Shown here piece after piece: positions 12,071 to 24,510 of a stretch of DNA of 64,000 nucleotides. The first letter of the stretch is position 1. Each line of letters starts with the position of its first letter. The notes under the pieces are model-generated. The model was not told the DNA's origin. It searched no databases and worked only from the letters and a program-made list of their open reading frames with translations. The stretch comes from Sipunculus nudus (taxonomy: Eukaryota > Annelida > Sipuncula > Golfingiida > Sipunculidae): assembly GCA_026874595.1 (NCBI GenBank), contig CM049315.1, positions 73,103,401 through 73,167,400 of the forward strand. The letters are read 5' to 3'. A program made the position numbers and the translations under genes.

Positions 12071-12862
12071 GAAGTTCCAAGTACTGTCCCTTGTTTTTGT
12101 CCTCCCTTCTTGACACAGGGATTATGATCATTACACACATAGCTATAACACCGGGAAAAACAGGAAAAACACCGAATCATACGCATTTGTCCTGTCCCGG
12201 ATAAAACATGGTAATACAACACAAACCAAATAAAATACAGGAAAACGGGACAAGTTGTTGTGCTGACCAAAATCTGCGAAATATTAATACAGACTTCTAA
12301 TTCATTTAACATAACTGCCACACTTGATTTATTTACAGATTTTTTTTGCTTCACCATTTAGCAATATCATCTTGTGTTACACATGATAATTTATGTTTTC
12401 ACGTTTCCTTTCCCTTAAGCCGGTGCATATTGCTCCGATACTGACGTATGCGTTTGTGGGTTTTGTCGAACTAATATGAGAAGCTTCCCAACAAGATTTT
12501 TACTCTGCCGTGTGACGGAATCAGGATTTCATTTTACATGCCAAAGAATTTTGGACTAAAGGTCGGCCCCGGTTTAGTATGAACACGGGAATCATTTTTA
12601 TGTAGCCGTTTTTTACATTTTAGTGGTTGCGCCCGGTCCAAAGTCCGCGCGGCGCAGCATAGAGAAAATCATGGTAACCTTCACGAAAAATTGGGCCAAT
12701 ATAAAAAATGTCTGTATTGACCAACGTTATGTCCTTATTTATATGTTCAGATAAACGTAACACGACAACGATCGGACTTATATCCGCTTTGCTTATAAAA
12801 ATATAGTTGTTGTTGTTAGATAAAAATAACACAGGCTAATCCATTGGACATTTGTTTAATAA

Positions 12863-13204
12863 ATGTCGCATGACATCATATTATATTATAGGACACTAAC
12901 ACGTGATCATTTGTTTGGCACAAGTTCTTGTTACGCACCCGAGAAAGGTGTAGTAACCATGGACGCCAAACCTATCATCACCAAACTGAGGACAAATGAC
13001 CGGGTTATGACGTCAAGACCAAACAGGTCGTACAGTGCCACTGGTATCATCACAATATGGCCGCCTGCCAAACGTTACAGCAAACATTCGAGTCGAGCAA
13101 ACAGTGAAATACACGTCCATCGGAACCTAACAGGGAGTACAGCGTCAGCGGTATCATCAAAATATGGCCGAATGCCAAACACTACATTGGAAACAAACAT
13201 ATGA
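12863..13204 (+). other. 113-codon frame over an internal duplication, doubtful
   Basis: The frame spans two diverged copies of an 80-90-bp segment, each with 'ggtatcatca', 'aatatggcc' and 'gccaaac' in order. The duplication keeps the frame open. Composition is not persuasive, and no domain or splice partner is visible, so I treat it as a repeat rather than a gene. Confidence 0.3.
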
Positions 13205-13431
13205 ACTACATATCGGAACCGTACAGGTCGTGTGTCAATATAATCCGCGATATCATGAATTCGATGATTAAAAATATGACCCCCTTCATAAATTTAAGAT
13301 TCCCTGAGAATAATATTTGATGGCAACAGGGGATCTAATTCATCCAGTCATTAGTATTTTGATGAGTTTCCATCGCACAGAAAATCATGTATTTTACTAT
13401 TTAATAAATATATGGCGTTTTTATCTTCAAG

Positions 13432-13485
13432 GCCAGCAGTAGAGAAGCTTGCTGATAAAAGTGGGCGTTATTGCCACTACAAGAA
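13432..13485 (+). CDS. 54-bp micro-exon candidate
   Basis: It lies between TTTTTATCTTCAAG and a strong GTAAGT donor. The second frame is open and reads PAVEKLADKSGRYCHYKK. Both splice signals are good, but the exon is short and has no confirmed neighbours, so chance is possible. Confidence 0.35.
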
Positions 13486-14314
13486 GTAAGTGGTTGCACG
13501 GTATGTATTTTACTTCACGAGCCTTGTGCAATTGTACAGAAATAACAGTCTTCAATTCCAGATTAAAGAACTAGTACCAAAGTTGCTTTACTTGTCAACA
13601 ACTAGTTACTATGGAAACAAACGTGGGTTGATCATTTATTTTGAACTATAATGTCTACATCACGTTTCAGTGACGAATATATATTAACGTTGGAACTTAA
13701 AGATTCTCATGACGGTGTGTCACGCTATTACTAGCTAGTTCTAACGCTATGCAAAAATCAATGAATGTCCTTAATTATCCTTTGGAAGAAAACAGCTTAA
13801 CGTTAAACTCACGAAATCCTCTGAATGTGCATTACCTTAAATACTCACCTGCTGCGAAGCCATATGTAGTAAGAATGATGTACATGGACTTGAGTGTTCT
13901 ACAGGCTGGCACCAGAACGAGGCAGACACCGGTTAAACCAACATTAAGCGTTTGCAGACATGTTTAAATTAACAAAAGGAAGGAAATAGCAGTATGTTTT
14001 TTATATTATTGTGTTATGTTACATTTGCATAGTCACATTTTACCTCTCTGACCTTTGACCCTATAACAATACAAGTAATGCATTTTTTGTTAAACTGAAA
14101 ACAAGTTGTAACATAAAAAAAATGATTTACTATGTTTTATGGTGCAAACCTTTTTTAAATGTTCATAAGTATTAAATCTTAAGATATTTTAGATAACTTT
14201 TTTATAAAATGTATACATTACTATATTATATTTCATATATCAAAATTAAAAAGGAAACACACACGCAATGAATAAGTTATTTGGTTTATATGAATATCCG
14301 GTTAAAATGAAATC

Positions 14315-14316
<2 letters not shown>

Positions 14317-14364
<48 letters not shown>
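14317..14364. repeat. (AT)n microsatellite
   Basis: About 48 bases of alternating AT. Confidence 0.95.
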
Positions 14365-14366
<2 letters not shown>

Positions 14367-14868
14367 ACAATAGAGATTCTTCTGGTGGAGATCTTAAATT
14401 TATGAATAAAGGCATATACTTTTCAAGAGTGATAGCTTGTTATATAATAAAGTTCCCTTACCGATAATTTAAAACAAAATAAACCGGTAATGTAGTAACA
14501 CTGTAACAATGTAGCGAACATACATAATCGTTTGAGATCCATTATCCAAAATGCAACCCATCTAAACGATTGTTGAAGACTTATTATATACTTTATCTCC
14601 AGGTAGTTCTTTGATAAGTTTCTTGCATACCTGAAATAATAGAAATACATTCTATGGATAACGTACTTTGTTGTATACTTGTACTAGTGTTCTATGCCGC
14701 AAAGCAAACCATTCAACCAAAAAAGATTTCACAATACGGATCGTCTGCATAATTAACAATATAACATTTTAACTAGTAACCCATGGGTATCGACGCTCAG
14801 CTGAATTGGTTTTTTTACTGGTCTTTTAATTGGATATACAAATACTTTTATATAAAACAAAAACAGGG

Positions 14869-15512
14869 GCCTGGTTCCAATAAGCAGAAATGGCCATATT
14901 CACCCAGTGTGAGCCGATACTTTTTCGGACTCACAGGGGACCTAAAATATGTGGTATTGGTACCAAACATTAATTTTCGTGCTCGAACAAGTAAGAAATA
15001 TCTGGATATACCTAAAAAAATATTATGGTCAGGTTTGGGTATATGTAGGTTAGAGGGACCTTTTTCAAGGTCGGCCCATTTTGTGGCGTCAAGAGTGAGC
15101 AGACATTAAATATTGTAGGGCAGCAGAGAATGTTAGGCATTAAATGTATGAGGGAAAATATATTGGTTCCAGATGGGGGAGACAGGAGACTTTTTTTTCT
15201 GAGAGGTAGTCATAATTTTGTGATGTTTGAGGAGATTGAATGTGTCAGTGCTGGTGGTGTTGGCATCGCTCGGCAGGTGGCGACATCTGTGGTGCACTAT
15301 AGTAAACTTCAGAAGCTGGTCTCTAGCGAAAAAACGAGATACGGAACCACCTGTTTTTCTGGAATAAAATAAAATTTCAGGTGTTGATCTTGAGTTTGAT
15401 GTATAACGTGATGCCAAACACTCGATAGGAAAAAACTTTTCCAGTGCACCCAACATGAGCACCTTTTATGATAATATATAGGGCTTGGAAATACGTCCCT
15501 CTAACCTGTAGG
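14869..15512. repeat. 0.65-kb repeat, copy 1
   Basis: A non-coding block running from 'gcctggttcca' to 'cgtccctctaacct'. It recurs in the same orientation 1,027 bp downstream, with about 90% identity by eye. It contains several short frames on both strands that also recur, so those frames are shadows of the repeat. No terminal inverted repeat is evident; it could be part of an LTR or a segmental copy. Confidence 0.85.
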
Positions 15513-15727
15513 TGAATCTTGGGAAAGGCAGATGTCTCTTTATACCTCGGGAGAAAAAACACAACAGACAGTAAGTAAAACCGAAACTTCTGAACAAACT
15601 TTACTTTTATGTCAGTATGAAATATACTGAATATGTTGAAATAACTTTTTTTCCCAAAACTTTTCAAAATACAAGAATTTTAATCACGGGTACCCCTATT
15701 ATCGCTAGAATGAACACCTGACTCAAC

Positions 15728-15812
15728 AAGCCCCCCCCCCCCCACTTTTTATCCCATCCCTCCCCGCCATTCTAAGCCCCCCCCCCCTTAAAAAGTGCCC
15801 CCCCCCCCCTTT
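15728..15812. repeat. Clustered C homopolymers
   Basis: Three C-runs of 9-13 bases separated by short spacers. Confidence 0.9.
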
Positions 15813-15895
15813 CAAATAAAATCATATCTTACTTGAATTAATAAAACAAAGCCAGTAGTATGTGTAAAACTTTAATATAATACAATAGCAGAGGG

Positions 15896-16570
15896 CCTGG
15901 TTCCATGATGCAGAAATGGCCATATTCACCCGGTGTGGGCCGATACTTTTTCGGACTCACAGGGGACCTAAAATATTTGGTATTGGTCCCGAACATTTTT
16001 TTGGTGCTCGAACAAGTAAGACCTATCTGGATATACCTAAAAAAATAATTATGGTCAGGTTGGGGTATATGTAGGTCAGAGGGACCTATTTCCAGGACCG
16101 TTCAAGGTCGGCCCATTTTGTGGGTGGCGTCAAGAATGAGCAGGCATTGAATATTGTAGGGCAGCAGAGAATGTTCGGCATTAAATGTATGAGGGAAAAC
16201 ATATTGGTTCCAGATGGGGGGGGGGGGGGGGGGGGGACAGAAGACTTTCATTATTTTTTTCTCAGAGGTAGTGATAATTTTTTGTGTTGTTTGAGGAGAT
16301 TGAATGTGTCAGTGCTGGTGGTGTTGGCATAGCTCGGCAGGTGGCGACATCTGTGGTGCACTATAGTAAACTTCAGAAGCTGGTCTCTAGCGAAAAAACG
16401 AGATACGGAACCACCTGTTTTTCTGGAATAAAATAAAATTTCAGGTGTTGATCTTGAGTTTGATGTATAACATGATGCCAAACACTCGATAGAAAAATCT
16501 TTTCCAGTGCACCCAACATGTGACCTTATATGATAATAAATAGGGCTTGGAAATACGTCCCTCTAACCTT
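15896..16570. repeat. 0.65-kb repeat, copy 2, with expanded G-run
   Basis: Second copy of the block at 14869-15512. Where copy 1 has a short G-run ('gatggggga'), this copy has about 22 Gs (16215-16236). Sequence diverges right after 'cctctaacct'. Confidence 0.85.
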
Positions 16571-16814
16571 AAAAGCCCGATCGAGTTAGCAAGACAAGCT
16601 GTGACACTGAAATGTACAAGCCTCAAAGAGTGATGTCAATTTCAATGTCCTTGATGACCTGTGTTCACAGATCGTTCATATGAACCAAGTGACACAACCT
16701 ACACCACGCCAGCGTTGGTTTCCTTTATAATTGGCCTTCCACAGTGTCACCTTAACCCATTGAACTGGCTGGTCTCAGGTCAGCTGTCACACAAGCAGTG
16801 GGTAAAGGCAGGAA

Positions 16815-17270
16815 TGGAAGGCTATTTGTGAAATCTCAACCAAGCTAAAAAAGGCAATTCAAAATTTATCAAGTAAGATTGTAAATATATCTTCCGAAAA
16901 TCAGCAGCTCACGTCCAGACTGGAACATCCGGAGAGGCTAGCCAGTGCCGCACAGAAACGGAAAACGATCTTTTTACAGATGTATAATGAAAAAATTGGT
17001 GCACTGGAATCAAAGTGTGATAAAAAGATGAATGAGCTGAGCAGTATCAAGGAAAAGATCACGTGACTGTGTCAAACGAATTAATTTCAGAGAACAGACA
17101 ACGGGAAACGAATTTTATAGATATGTGCTGAGAAAGTAGAAGAGAAACTGGGAAATATGACGGAACGTTTCTGAAAACAAAGCTGCTTAATTCGGAAATA
17201 AAAGTTACTAAACAGAAATTTCTTGACGTGATGAAAGAAAGTGAGATGACAGCAGGTAAAAACTAAGGCT
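16815..17270 (+). pseudogene. Coiled-coil ORF1 relic, LINE-like
   Basis: A frame from about 16827 reads STKLKKAIQNLSSKIVNISS and continues with a heptad-like pattern (SENQQLTSRL, MYNEKIGALES) to a TGA near 17066. After a frame change it continues as SNELISENRQRETNFIDMC. That pattern, coiled coil then a basic segment, is typical of ORF1 proteins of L1/Tx1-like LINEs, which bind RNA. The 3' part is shifted again. No reverse transcriptase lies next to it, so this is an isolated, decayed fragment. The assignment is by pattern only. Confidence 0.45.
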
Positions 17271-17480
17271 TGTGTCGAACCATCATCAACAGTCAACGAC
17301 TGTTTCAGCTTGGGCGCACTAATATGCAAACAAAAGTAAAATCAACGTATGCTTCAACACTACGAGGGACGCCAGATGCGACCAGAGATGAACAAACCGC
17401 TAATCGGTTGTATCTTCTGGTGTGGAGGTAGGTAGTGAGAAGGAACAACTGACGCCAGTTGTTCACAACCATACTGACCC

Positions 17481-18088
17481 TGTTACGACCCATAATGTAA
17501 TAACCGGCCCATAATGTAGCAACGTCCCATATTGTAATACAAACGAGCCATAATGTAATTACGGCCCATAATATAATAAAAACTACCCATATTGTATTTA
17601 CCATACCCTGCCAATATTGTAATACAATCGCAGGTGGGTAAAACGGCCCATATTGTAATAAAATCGCAGGTGGGTAAAACGGCCCATATTGTAATAAAAT
17701 CGCAGGTGGGTAAAACGTCAAATAATTTTAAAATTCAAAATTCATGCAAATTGACGAATGTGTAGGTGAACATACAAGTATATCTAACTATTTGTTTAAA
17801 GCGGTGACCAAGCTTATATGAGCAAAATTTGCCATGATTCATGTTATCCTTTTGTTGAATCAGTGTTTAAATTGGATGATAAATTATTTAAACGGATTAG
17901 ACAGGATATTTTTTTAAAATGAATATATATATATATTCTTTTTGTTATTACATTATGGGCCGTTATAACAGTATGGGCTAGTTTTATTACAATGTGGGCA
18001 GGGTATGATTATTACATCATGGGTCATTTTCATTACAATATGGGCCGTTATTACATTATGGACCGTTATTACATTAAGGGTCGTAACA
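17481..18088. mobile_element. Foldback-like element, 608 bp
   Basis: The left end starts TGTTACGACCCATAATGTAA and the right end is its inverse, TTACATTAAGGGTCGTAACA. Each arm is built of repeated 'gcccataatgtaataac' type units, about 8-10 on the left (17481-17720) and 7 on the right (17945-18088), in opposite orientation, around a non-repetitive AT-rich loop. The left arm also has a 38-bp triplication ('aaaatcgcaggtgggtaaaa'). No coding capacity beyond frames created by the repeats. No clear target duplication found. Confidence 0.75.
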
Positions 18089-19782
18089 AATGTAACAGTT
18101 GGTTACAATAAAATACCTATAATTGCGGATAACAATGCTGAAACAAATTCTGGTAACAAACCAGATAAACAGACACCTCATTCCGAAGCTGTGACGGTAA
18201 AAACCACAAAGTAATGACAACAGCCCTTTTCACTGAGTGCATACAGGCGCATCACGGGACCTGACATAAACAAATCTTACCTTGTAGGTTTCAGAGTCAC
18301 AGCTGGCTTTGATAAGTTAGGTCATATAGTGCGGGCGCACCTGTGTTAATTTTACTTCACTTAATTATTCGCTCAAACTACACTTGTCTCTATGAGACAT
18401 CACGTAGGATGTGATTTAACTGTCTACGAAATACCACTGCACGACTTGTCTATATTTTTTCACTTACCCAGAAATCTTTTTTTTTTTTACCCAGAAATCT
18501 TTGATTTGCTAAATTTTCCTACAAACGCTACGATTTGCTGCGGTTAACTACAACATTAAATTGTCGTTTTTTGCTGTCACACTGTTTCTTCAGGAGCATG
18601 TTTTCTTGTCGTGAACATGTTCCTGTTCATAAAGTCAGGGAGACTGACCCCCATCTGACCTAGCTGTGACATTGCGTATGATCACGATTTATTTTTTGCA
18701 CAAAATGGTAGTCGAGGATCCAGTTTTATAATAATACTGAAGCCACTTTGGCATTCATTGGGAAAATCTTTAGAATTTTCTTTTTTTTTTCAATAAAAAA
18801 AAAAAATTATAACATATTTTCGTGATAATAAAAAGCCAGTTTACAGAATATGTATATACAAATTATCCCTGGTATTTTAAGACGCATTCTTAGTGTAGTT
18901 ATTTCACCTGAATCGTCATCTTAATTGCCACGCCTCGGATAAACACGTTTTGGTCTTGCACTTTCAGGCATGATGCCTAGTGTGTCCTAAGTGGGTCATT
19001 TTCCATGTGTTCACCAAAATCCTGAACCATTGAACGATATTTTCCAAGGGGCGATGGTAGATCCTGTTATCAAAACACATTCAAGTGTTGTAGTACACTG
19101 GTTTATCACCAGGGGCCAGCACTAACTATATAATGCTGGAAACATGATAATTTATGAAAATGCGCTGACAAATAAATATATATATAAACTGGGTTTTTGG
19201 ATTATTTAAAATGAATTAATCACTAAATAAAGATATACTTAAACAAAGTGTATATCTGTTATACAATTCTGGTCTGAATGAGGTGAAGTCAAAACTGATC
19301 CTTCCAATTAGTCCTGAACAAGTTTGTTGATACGATGTCTTTTTCTGGACACATACATTATACAAATAAAGATGAAATTAATTAACTTCTTACTTCACAT
19401 CGTGGGTTCAACAAATGAAATATCAGAGCAAATATAAATAATTAAAAACTGATTCATGGAGAGGTCCTTTAATAGTCGTCTTTCTCACAAATTTCAATAA
19501 TTACAGCAGATGGCTCGAAACATGAAATAGCTTATTTGGATAACCTTATTGGGGGAAAGCCGTAATTTTTACATAAATTTCGGTCACACACATATATGGC
19601 ACTTTGTGAAGCTCACCTAAAAAAAGACGGAGGTCTCATGCTGAATGGCGGCAGCATTATACTTATTATATTGCCTAAACAAATATAGCGGTAATACATG
19701 ACACAATGTATATCAACTGATTCCCGATTGGGATGTGGTCTGGACCAATCGCCGACTGGTCAAGATCGGGATCTGGGCCTTG

Positions 19783-19851
<69 letters not shown>

Positions 19852-20772
19852 TACACGTTTATTCTTCCTTCATAGAAATTCTAAAAATATATTCGGAATA
19901 ATACTTATTTATAATGGCATAGCTAAACAATAATGAGATTGATGTACCGGTACATTAGCGAATAGCCCAACATGAAAGTTATTGCAGTCTACCAAATTTC
20001 TCATTTATTAGCAGTTATATATTTGCATTAACTGTACATACAGATCTTTAACTTCTTTATCAGAATGTTTATATATAGGTATATGTGTCTTTTATTTCAG
20101 CAATAATTGGATATCCGCCCTCCAGACTTGTTCACCACATTATTCATAATCGTATGGCAATACCTATGGACTGCCTGGAGAATTTATTAGATTTATAGAT
20201 TTATTGATAGAACACAGCAACAATGAATTCAAAGGTACAGTACGATTATAATAACCAACCAAATATTCGCGGAAAAAAAGTATTATAGTACAACTAAAAC
20301 ATATCTGATATCATAACCAAACAAGCCCTTCGTCCTTAACACCAGTTTTCACATGATCACCAAGGTACAAAACATGTAAAACTAGAAATTTGCAGGTGGC
20401 AGCTCATTTTTCCAAAATGGTTTTGTCTTCCAAAAATATCCAGATTCCAGATGGTGATCCCGGTCACCCAAAAAAAAATAATCAGTTGTTCCTTGTATTA
20501 TAAACAAGCCATCCTGAAAAATTCGTCAAAATTCGTTAAGAACGTTAAGAAGAATAATGTTGCTAACAGACAAACAAACAATTAAACATAAGCCAGCAAA
20601 AAGCAGCATCATCCCCGCCGCTTTGCGTAAATAATAGAAACTTGATGTGTAATATGGTCACATTCCTTGTTTGGTGTTTGGTGACAGAAAAAGAATTTTT
20701 AAACAATATGAGTTCCTTCCGTTTGCGGTTGGCCTGTAATAAAAATGTGGATTACATCTTTGTTTTAAACAG
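18089..20772. other. Intergenic or intronic, mostly featureless
   Basis: It holds homopolymer tracts (18480, 18790), an (AT)n tract at 19785-19849 and the recurrent phrase TTTCAGAGTCACAGCTGG at about 18290. A possible exon start at 20101 (after TTTATTTCAG, reading IIGYPPSRLVHHIIHNRMAI) has no visible donor and is not called. Confidence 0.4.
19785..19849. repeat. (AT)n microsatellite
   Basis: About 62 bases of alternating AT. Confidence 0.95.
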
Positions 20773-20958
20773 AACATCTGAGAGGATCGCACAACAAGTA
20801 TGATGAGGGACAGCTGGCGAGGGCTAGAGGTATGGCCGGTTCCTTTGGCAAGAAGCTGGAAAATATGTTTATGAGAGAAGTGGGTGACACGTGTCTTTCA
20901 AAGACTCACAAGACCATTGTCAAGATATATGCTGCGGATGTGGCCAAATTTGATCAAG
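20773..20958 (+). CDS. Internal exon of an unidentified gene
   Basis: The acceptor is TTTTAAACAG and the donor AAG/GTAGAT. The frame is open throughout (61 codons), with strongly coding-like content: KYDEGQLARARGMAGSFGKK, then MFMREVGDTCLSKTHKTI and IYAADVAKFDQ. The donor leaves one base (phase 1), which joins exactly in frame with the acceptor at 22658. I do not recognise the family. Exons before it must exist, since the frame is open at the acceptor with no ATG just upstream. Confidence 0.65.
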
Positions 20959-21800
20959 GTAGATCACTTTTCTTCCTAGCTCTACTTTACCTCGTGTTCT
21001 ACTGCAATAAAATTAAGAAAACTTGTCACCATTGGCAGAGGAGGATGGATATTGATCGTATAATGACAGAGGCACTGTGTACATGATTCAAAGTCTGATG
21101 GGCAGACCCTCTTATGCATATATTACACCAAAGAACAACATTTATTGTGATGTGAATAATGCAGAATCGACAGCGACCTAAACGCATTTTTATTGAGATG
21201 GTTTAGAGAAAGATTTTATTCACAACATTTAATTTTTTTTAATAAACGTAAATTTATAGGTTCCACTGAGCTCTTTTACTTGTCCCAATAATTACAGAAA
21301 TAATAAAGATATCCCCTACATCCACAGAGCTTGAACTTAGGTTCAACGGTGTCCCAACGTTTCGTGCCCATGCCATTTTGATCCCAAAGCCAATTGAGGT
21401 TAGCCAATTACCGTTTTGGTCCTGCGTAATCGCCATTTCGGTCCCGGCGAATGCATGGTGTTTGCCAAATCGTTCCCACTTCGTGGAGACGACAGCGATG
21501 TTATATGCAAGTTGTAGCTCATAGCTGTGCAGACCATAACTTATAATCTAGCACAAATACACCTATGTGATAATACGAAATCCTATCTTATGGTCGGAGC
21601 GGGAACACAATGGGAGAACAGTTCGAACAATTAATTAATATGAGTAGATCCCACCCTGCCTTGCGAGAATGCTTTTTCACAGACGAGCCAGCGTTACGGA
21701 AACTCCTCTGTAAAACTGCTGACCTCGACCGGTCTCTTTAATTTGCCGCGACAAATCCCTTGTTTTTATGCGCAAGGTGTCAAGTAAGTAAGATATATGG

Positions 21801-21976
21801 ATGTTTATTCAGACCGGCTATGTATTCAGACGCGCTATCGAGACGCTTTCACTTATATTATCACCCACGTTGCAAGGTTCCCATCGGGAGTGGTTTCTTC
21901 AAACTTTATTTAAGATAAACTGGATATATAAGGCCGCATGTGTCAGAATTCAGAAATACGTCAAGATTTTCAAATG
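21801..21976 (+). other. Open frame inside the intron, doubtful
   Basis: An ATG frame starting MFIQTGYVFRRAIETL runs past a GTAAGT donor-like site at 21977. It lies between two exons of the gene above and has no acceptor link to them. It could be an alternative first exon or chance. Confidence 0.2.
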
Positions 21977-22088
21977 TAAGTTTCATTTAATAAGCGCGGT
22001 CATAAAAAGGAAATCTGCGATAACATATATGCCTTTCAAGATACACCATGCAAAAACAACCTCAAATGAGGTTGTGTCTGCTTCAAGG

Positions 22089-22089
<1 letters not shown>

Positions 22090-22130
<41 letters not shown>
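22090..22130. repeat. (AT)n microsatellite
   Basis: About 38 bases of alternating AT in the intron between the two exons. Confidence 0.95.
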
Positions 22131-22132
<2 letters not shown>

Positions 22133-22657
22133 CGATATATCTTTCACAAGTCAGAGTTTGTTTAATTTTGGTCTTACAATGTTATATAAGCCTACAGTGT
22201 TATTATGTCAACTAACAAGACATTTGTGTCATATCATGTGAGACCTAAAAAATACTTTGTAAACGTTCATACAGTGGGTTTCCTCTGATAAAATGGGATA
22301 CATTTCAGCCTGCTGAATGACACATTGCCAAGAAAGGACTATATCAAATCATACTTTGGATGTGATGTCATGTGAGATTCAAGAATGAACTCCTCAGTTT
22401 AATGTTTAGTGATTGCCAAGACGTGGTTCACTTGTCAGAAATGTATCATATAGTTCATAATGTTTGATTATTTGAATGGACCTATATAGAACAAAGCCTT
22501 AAATAGCTGAAAAAGTTAAATTAATGCAGCAGAGAAAAGCACTTTTGATTTTAAAAATTCACTCAGCGTATTTGCTAGAGTAAGAAATAGACTTAAATGG
22601 ACATATAGAAACAGCTAAATACAGTTGTGTTTATACACTCATTTGCCCTTTTTGCAG

Positions 22658-22806
22658 AATACAGCAAACAGGAGCTCTTCAAAGAAGTCGCAGGTCGAGT
22701 TAGCTTTCCTGCATTTGTGCACACATATGGAGCTTATGACACCTAAATATTTGAACGACTTCAGTCATACTCCGAGGATCTTGATGCAGACACACTGGGA
22801 TTTAAA
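22658..22806 (+). CDS. Next exon of the same unidentified gene, with an in-frame stop
   Basis: The acceptor CCCTTTTTGCAG joins phase 1 to the exon ending at 20958. The frame continues EYSKQELFKEVAGRV, then SFPAFVHTYGAYDT and a TAA at 22744-22746. Past the stop the same frame stays open and coding-like (IFERLQSYSEDLDADTLGFK) up to a weak donor AAA/GTAAAA at 22807. So either the protein ends at the TAA, or the TAA is a disabling mutation and the exon really runs to 22806. Family unknown. Confidence 0.6.
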
Positions 22807-23330
22807 GTAAAAAAATAATTAAATTATACATGAAAACCCTTTAAGCAGTAAAACCTATACAGATTCTTTAGTAACTGCAATAGTATAGTTTACACGTTTT
22901 TCCAATAAAATCAACCTTCTTTACAGCTCAATCAGATATCTCTTACCCTGCTTCAAGTTGCATATCCATTTTAATTGCATATCCTCAAGAATCTTTGTGA
23001 TACCTCAGATATCAGTAATTATTGCAACTAAGCTCTAGCATGGTACAATCATCCTTTTATTTCATTAGTAATATTTTCATTTTACTGTTATTACCAGTAT
23101 TCTTGGTGATACCTCAAATCATATAGTTACTGGTACATAAATGCAGCAAGGCCCAGTATTTTCATTTAATTAGTATTTCAGGTTTTCTGTATTCTTGGTC
23201 ATATCTATATCTCAGTGAATGGTGGTTATTGAATGTGCCCCGGGACCCTGTCGCGGCTTTGAGGACAGCTCTCTTTCATGTGATTTCGGAAAATGAAAAC
23301 AGGTCACGAGCTTATTCCTTACACCAATCT
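22807..23330. other. Intergenic or intronic
   Basis: Low-complexity sequence with a recurring phrase ('attcttggtgatacctca' and variants at about 22990, 23100 and 23195). From about 23229 a frame runs into the triplicated unit; it may be a real exon fragment but has no clear splice sites. Confidence 0.35.
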
Positions 23331-23538
23331 TGGAGCTATATCACGGTCACAGCAACAGCACCGGCCGCGTCACAGGGACTTCGCAAGAGCAGAGAATGCA
23401 TCAAGTACCAGAGTCACTTGTGGGCTAAGTACTCGCCTAGATATGTTAGACCAAGGCTCCAAGAAGGCTACATTCATAAACCAATTACATGCAGTTATAC
23501 TTTGGCGAGGTGGATGCAGATTATCTGTAAGAAAATGT

Positions 23539-23596
<58 letters not shown>

Positions 23597-24251
23597 ACAG
23601 ATGTCCCTTTTATTGTGCAGCAGTCTTACATGTGTCTGTGTAGCGCTAGCATTGTCCGTTGCCATGGATTGGAGACGGCTGAGCTGGGCCGGCCCACGTG
23701 CGTACCCTGGCGTGTATAGACACAGCGCTCGTCTGGAAATTTCTGGGCTGTACGCGTGTCTTGTAATGTTCTTTCGACATGTGTATTATGTATTGTTGTT
23801 TTTTTTGGATTGTTCGTGAAATGGAAAGTTCTCGGCTGGAGGTGAAAAGTTATAAATAAGGGGCTGTGTTTAGAGCCGAGAGAGAAGAGAAAGAGAAATA
23901 ATCCAGCGGACACGGAAGAGTGTGAGTCAGTTTTGACCTATCCGATAAATGCAGTAGTTACAGGGATTCTGAGAACTCTGAGCTTTACTTTTGACTATCT
24001 GAACTGTTTACGTGGATTATTGGTTTTAAAGGACTTGTTGTAGCTGTGACAGTGGTGGTATCCAGGTACTGTACACTACATTTATTACACTGTGTAATTG
24101 TATTGATTTGCTGTTGTACTGTTGTCACTGTGTAATTGTATTGATTTAGTGTATTGTAATATTAGGATTGTTTTAAGAATAAATTAAATTTATTTGTTAA
24201 CAAAAAAACAATGACTTCTTTATTCATTCCCCTAGACATTTCACGCTGCCT
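23331..24251 (+). repeat. Tandem triplication, unit 1 (flank + (AT)n + LTR)
   Basis: The 921-bp unit has three parts: about 210 bp of non-LTR sequence starting TGGAGCTATATCACGGTC, an (AT)n tract (23543-23591), then LTR sequence from TGTTACAGATGTCCC (23593) to CACGCTGCC. The LTR part has a TATAAATA box and, further on, an AATAAA signal. The last part of the LTR is missing because the next unit starts there. Confidence 0.9.
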
Positions 24252-24458
24252 TGGAGCTATATCACGGTCACAGCAACAGCACCGGCCGCGTCACAGGGAC
24301 TTCGCAAGAGCAGAGAATGCATCAAGTACCAGAGTCACTTGTGGGCTAAGACTCGCCTAGATATGTTAGACCAAGGCTCCAAGAAGGCTACATTCATAAA
24401 CCAATTACATGCAGTTATACTTTGGCGAGGTGGATGCAGATTATCTGTAAGAAAATGT

Positions 24459-24510
<52 letters not shown>

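Noticed and set aside
12049-12357. 102-codon minus-strand frame
   Set aside because: Composition is not protein-like. It has no domain, and its 3' end lies in the 17-bp tandem repeat.
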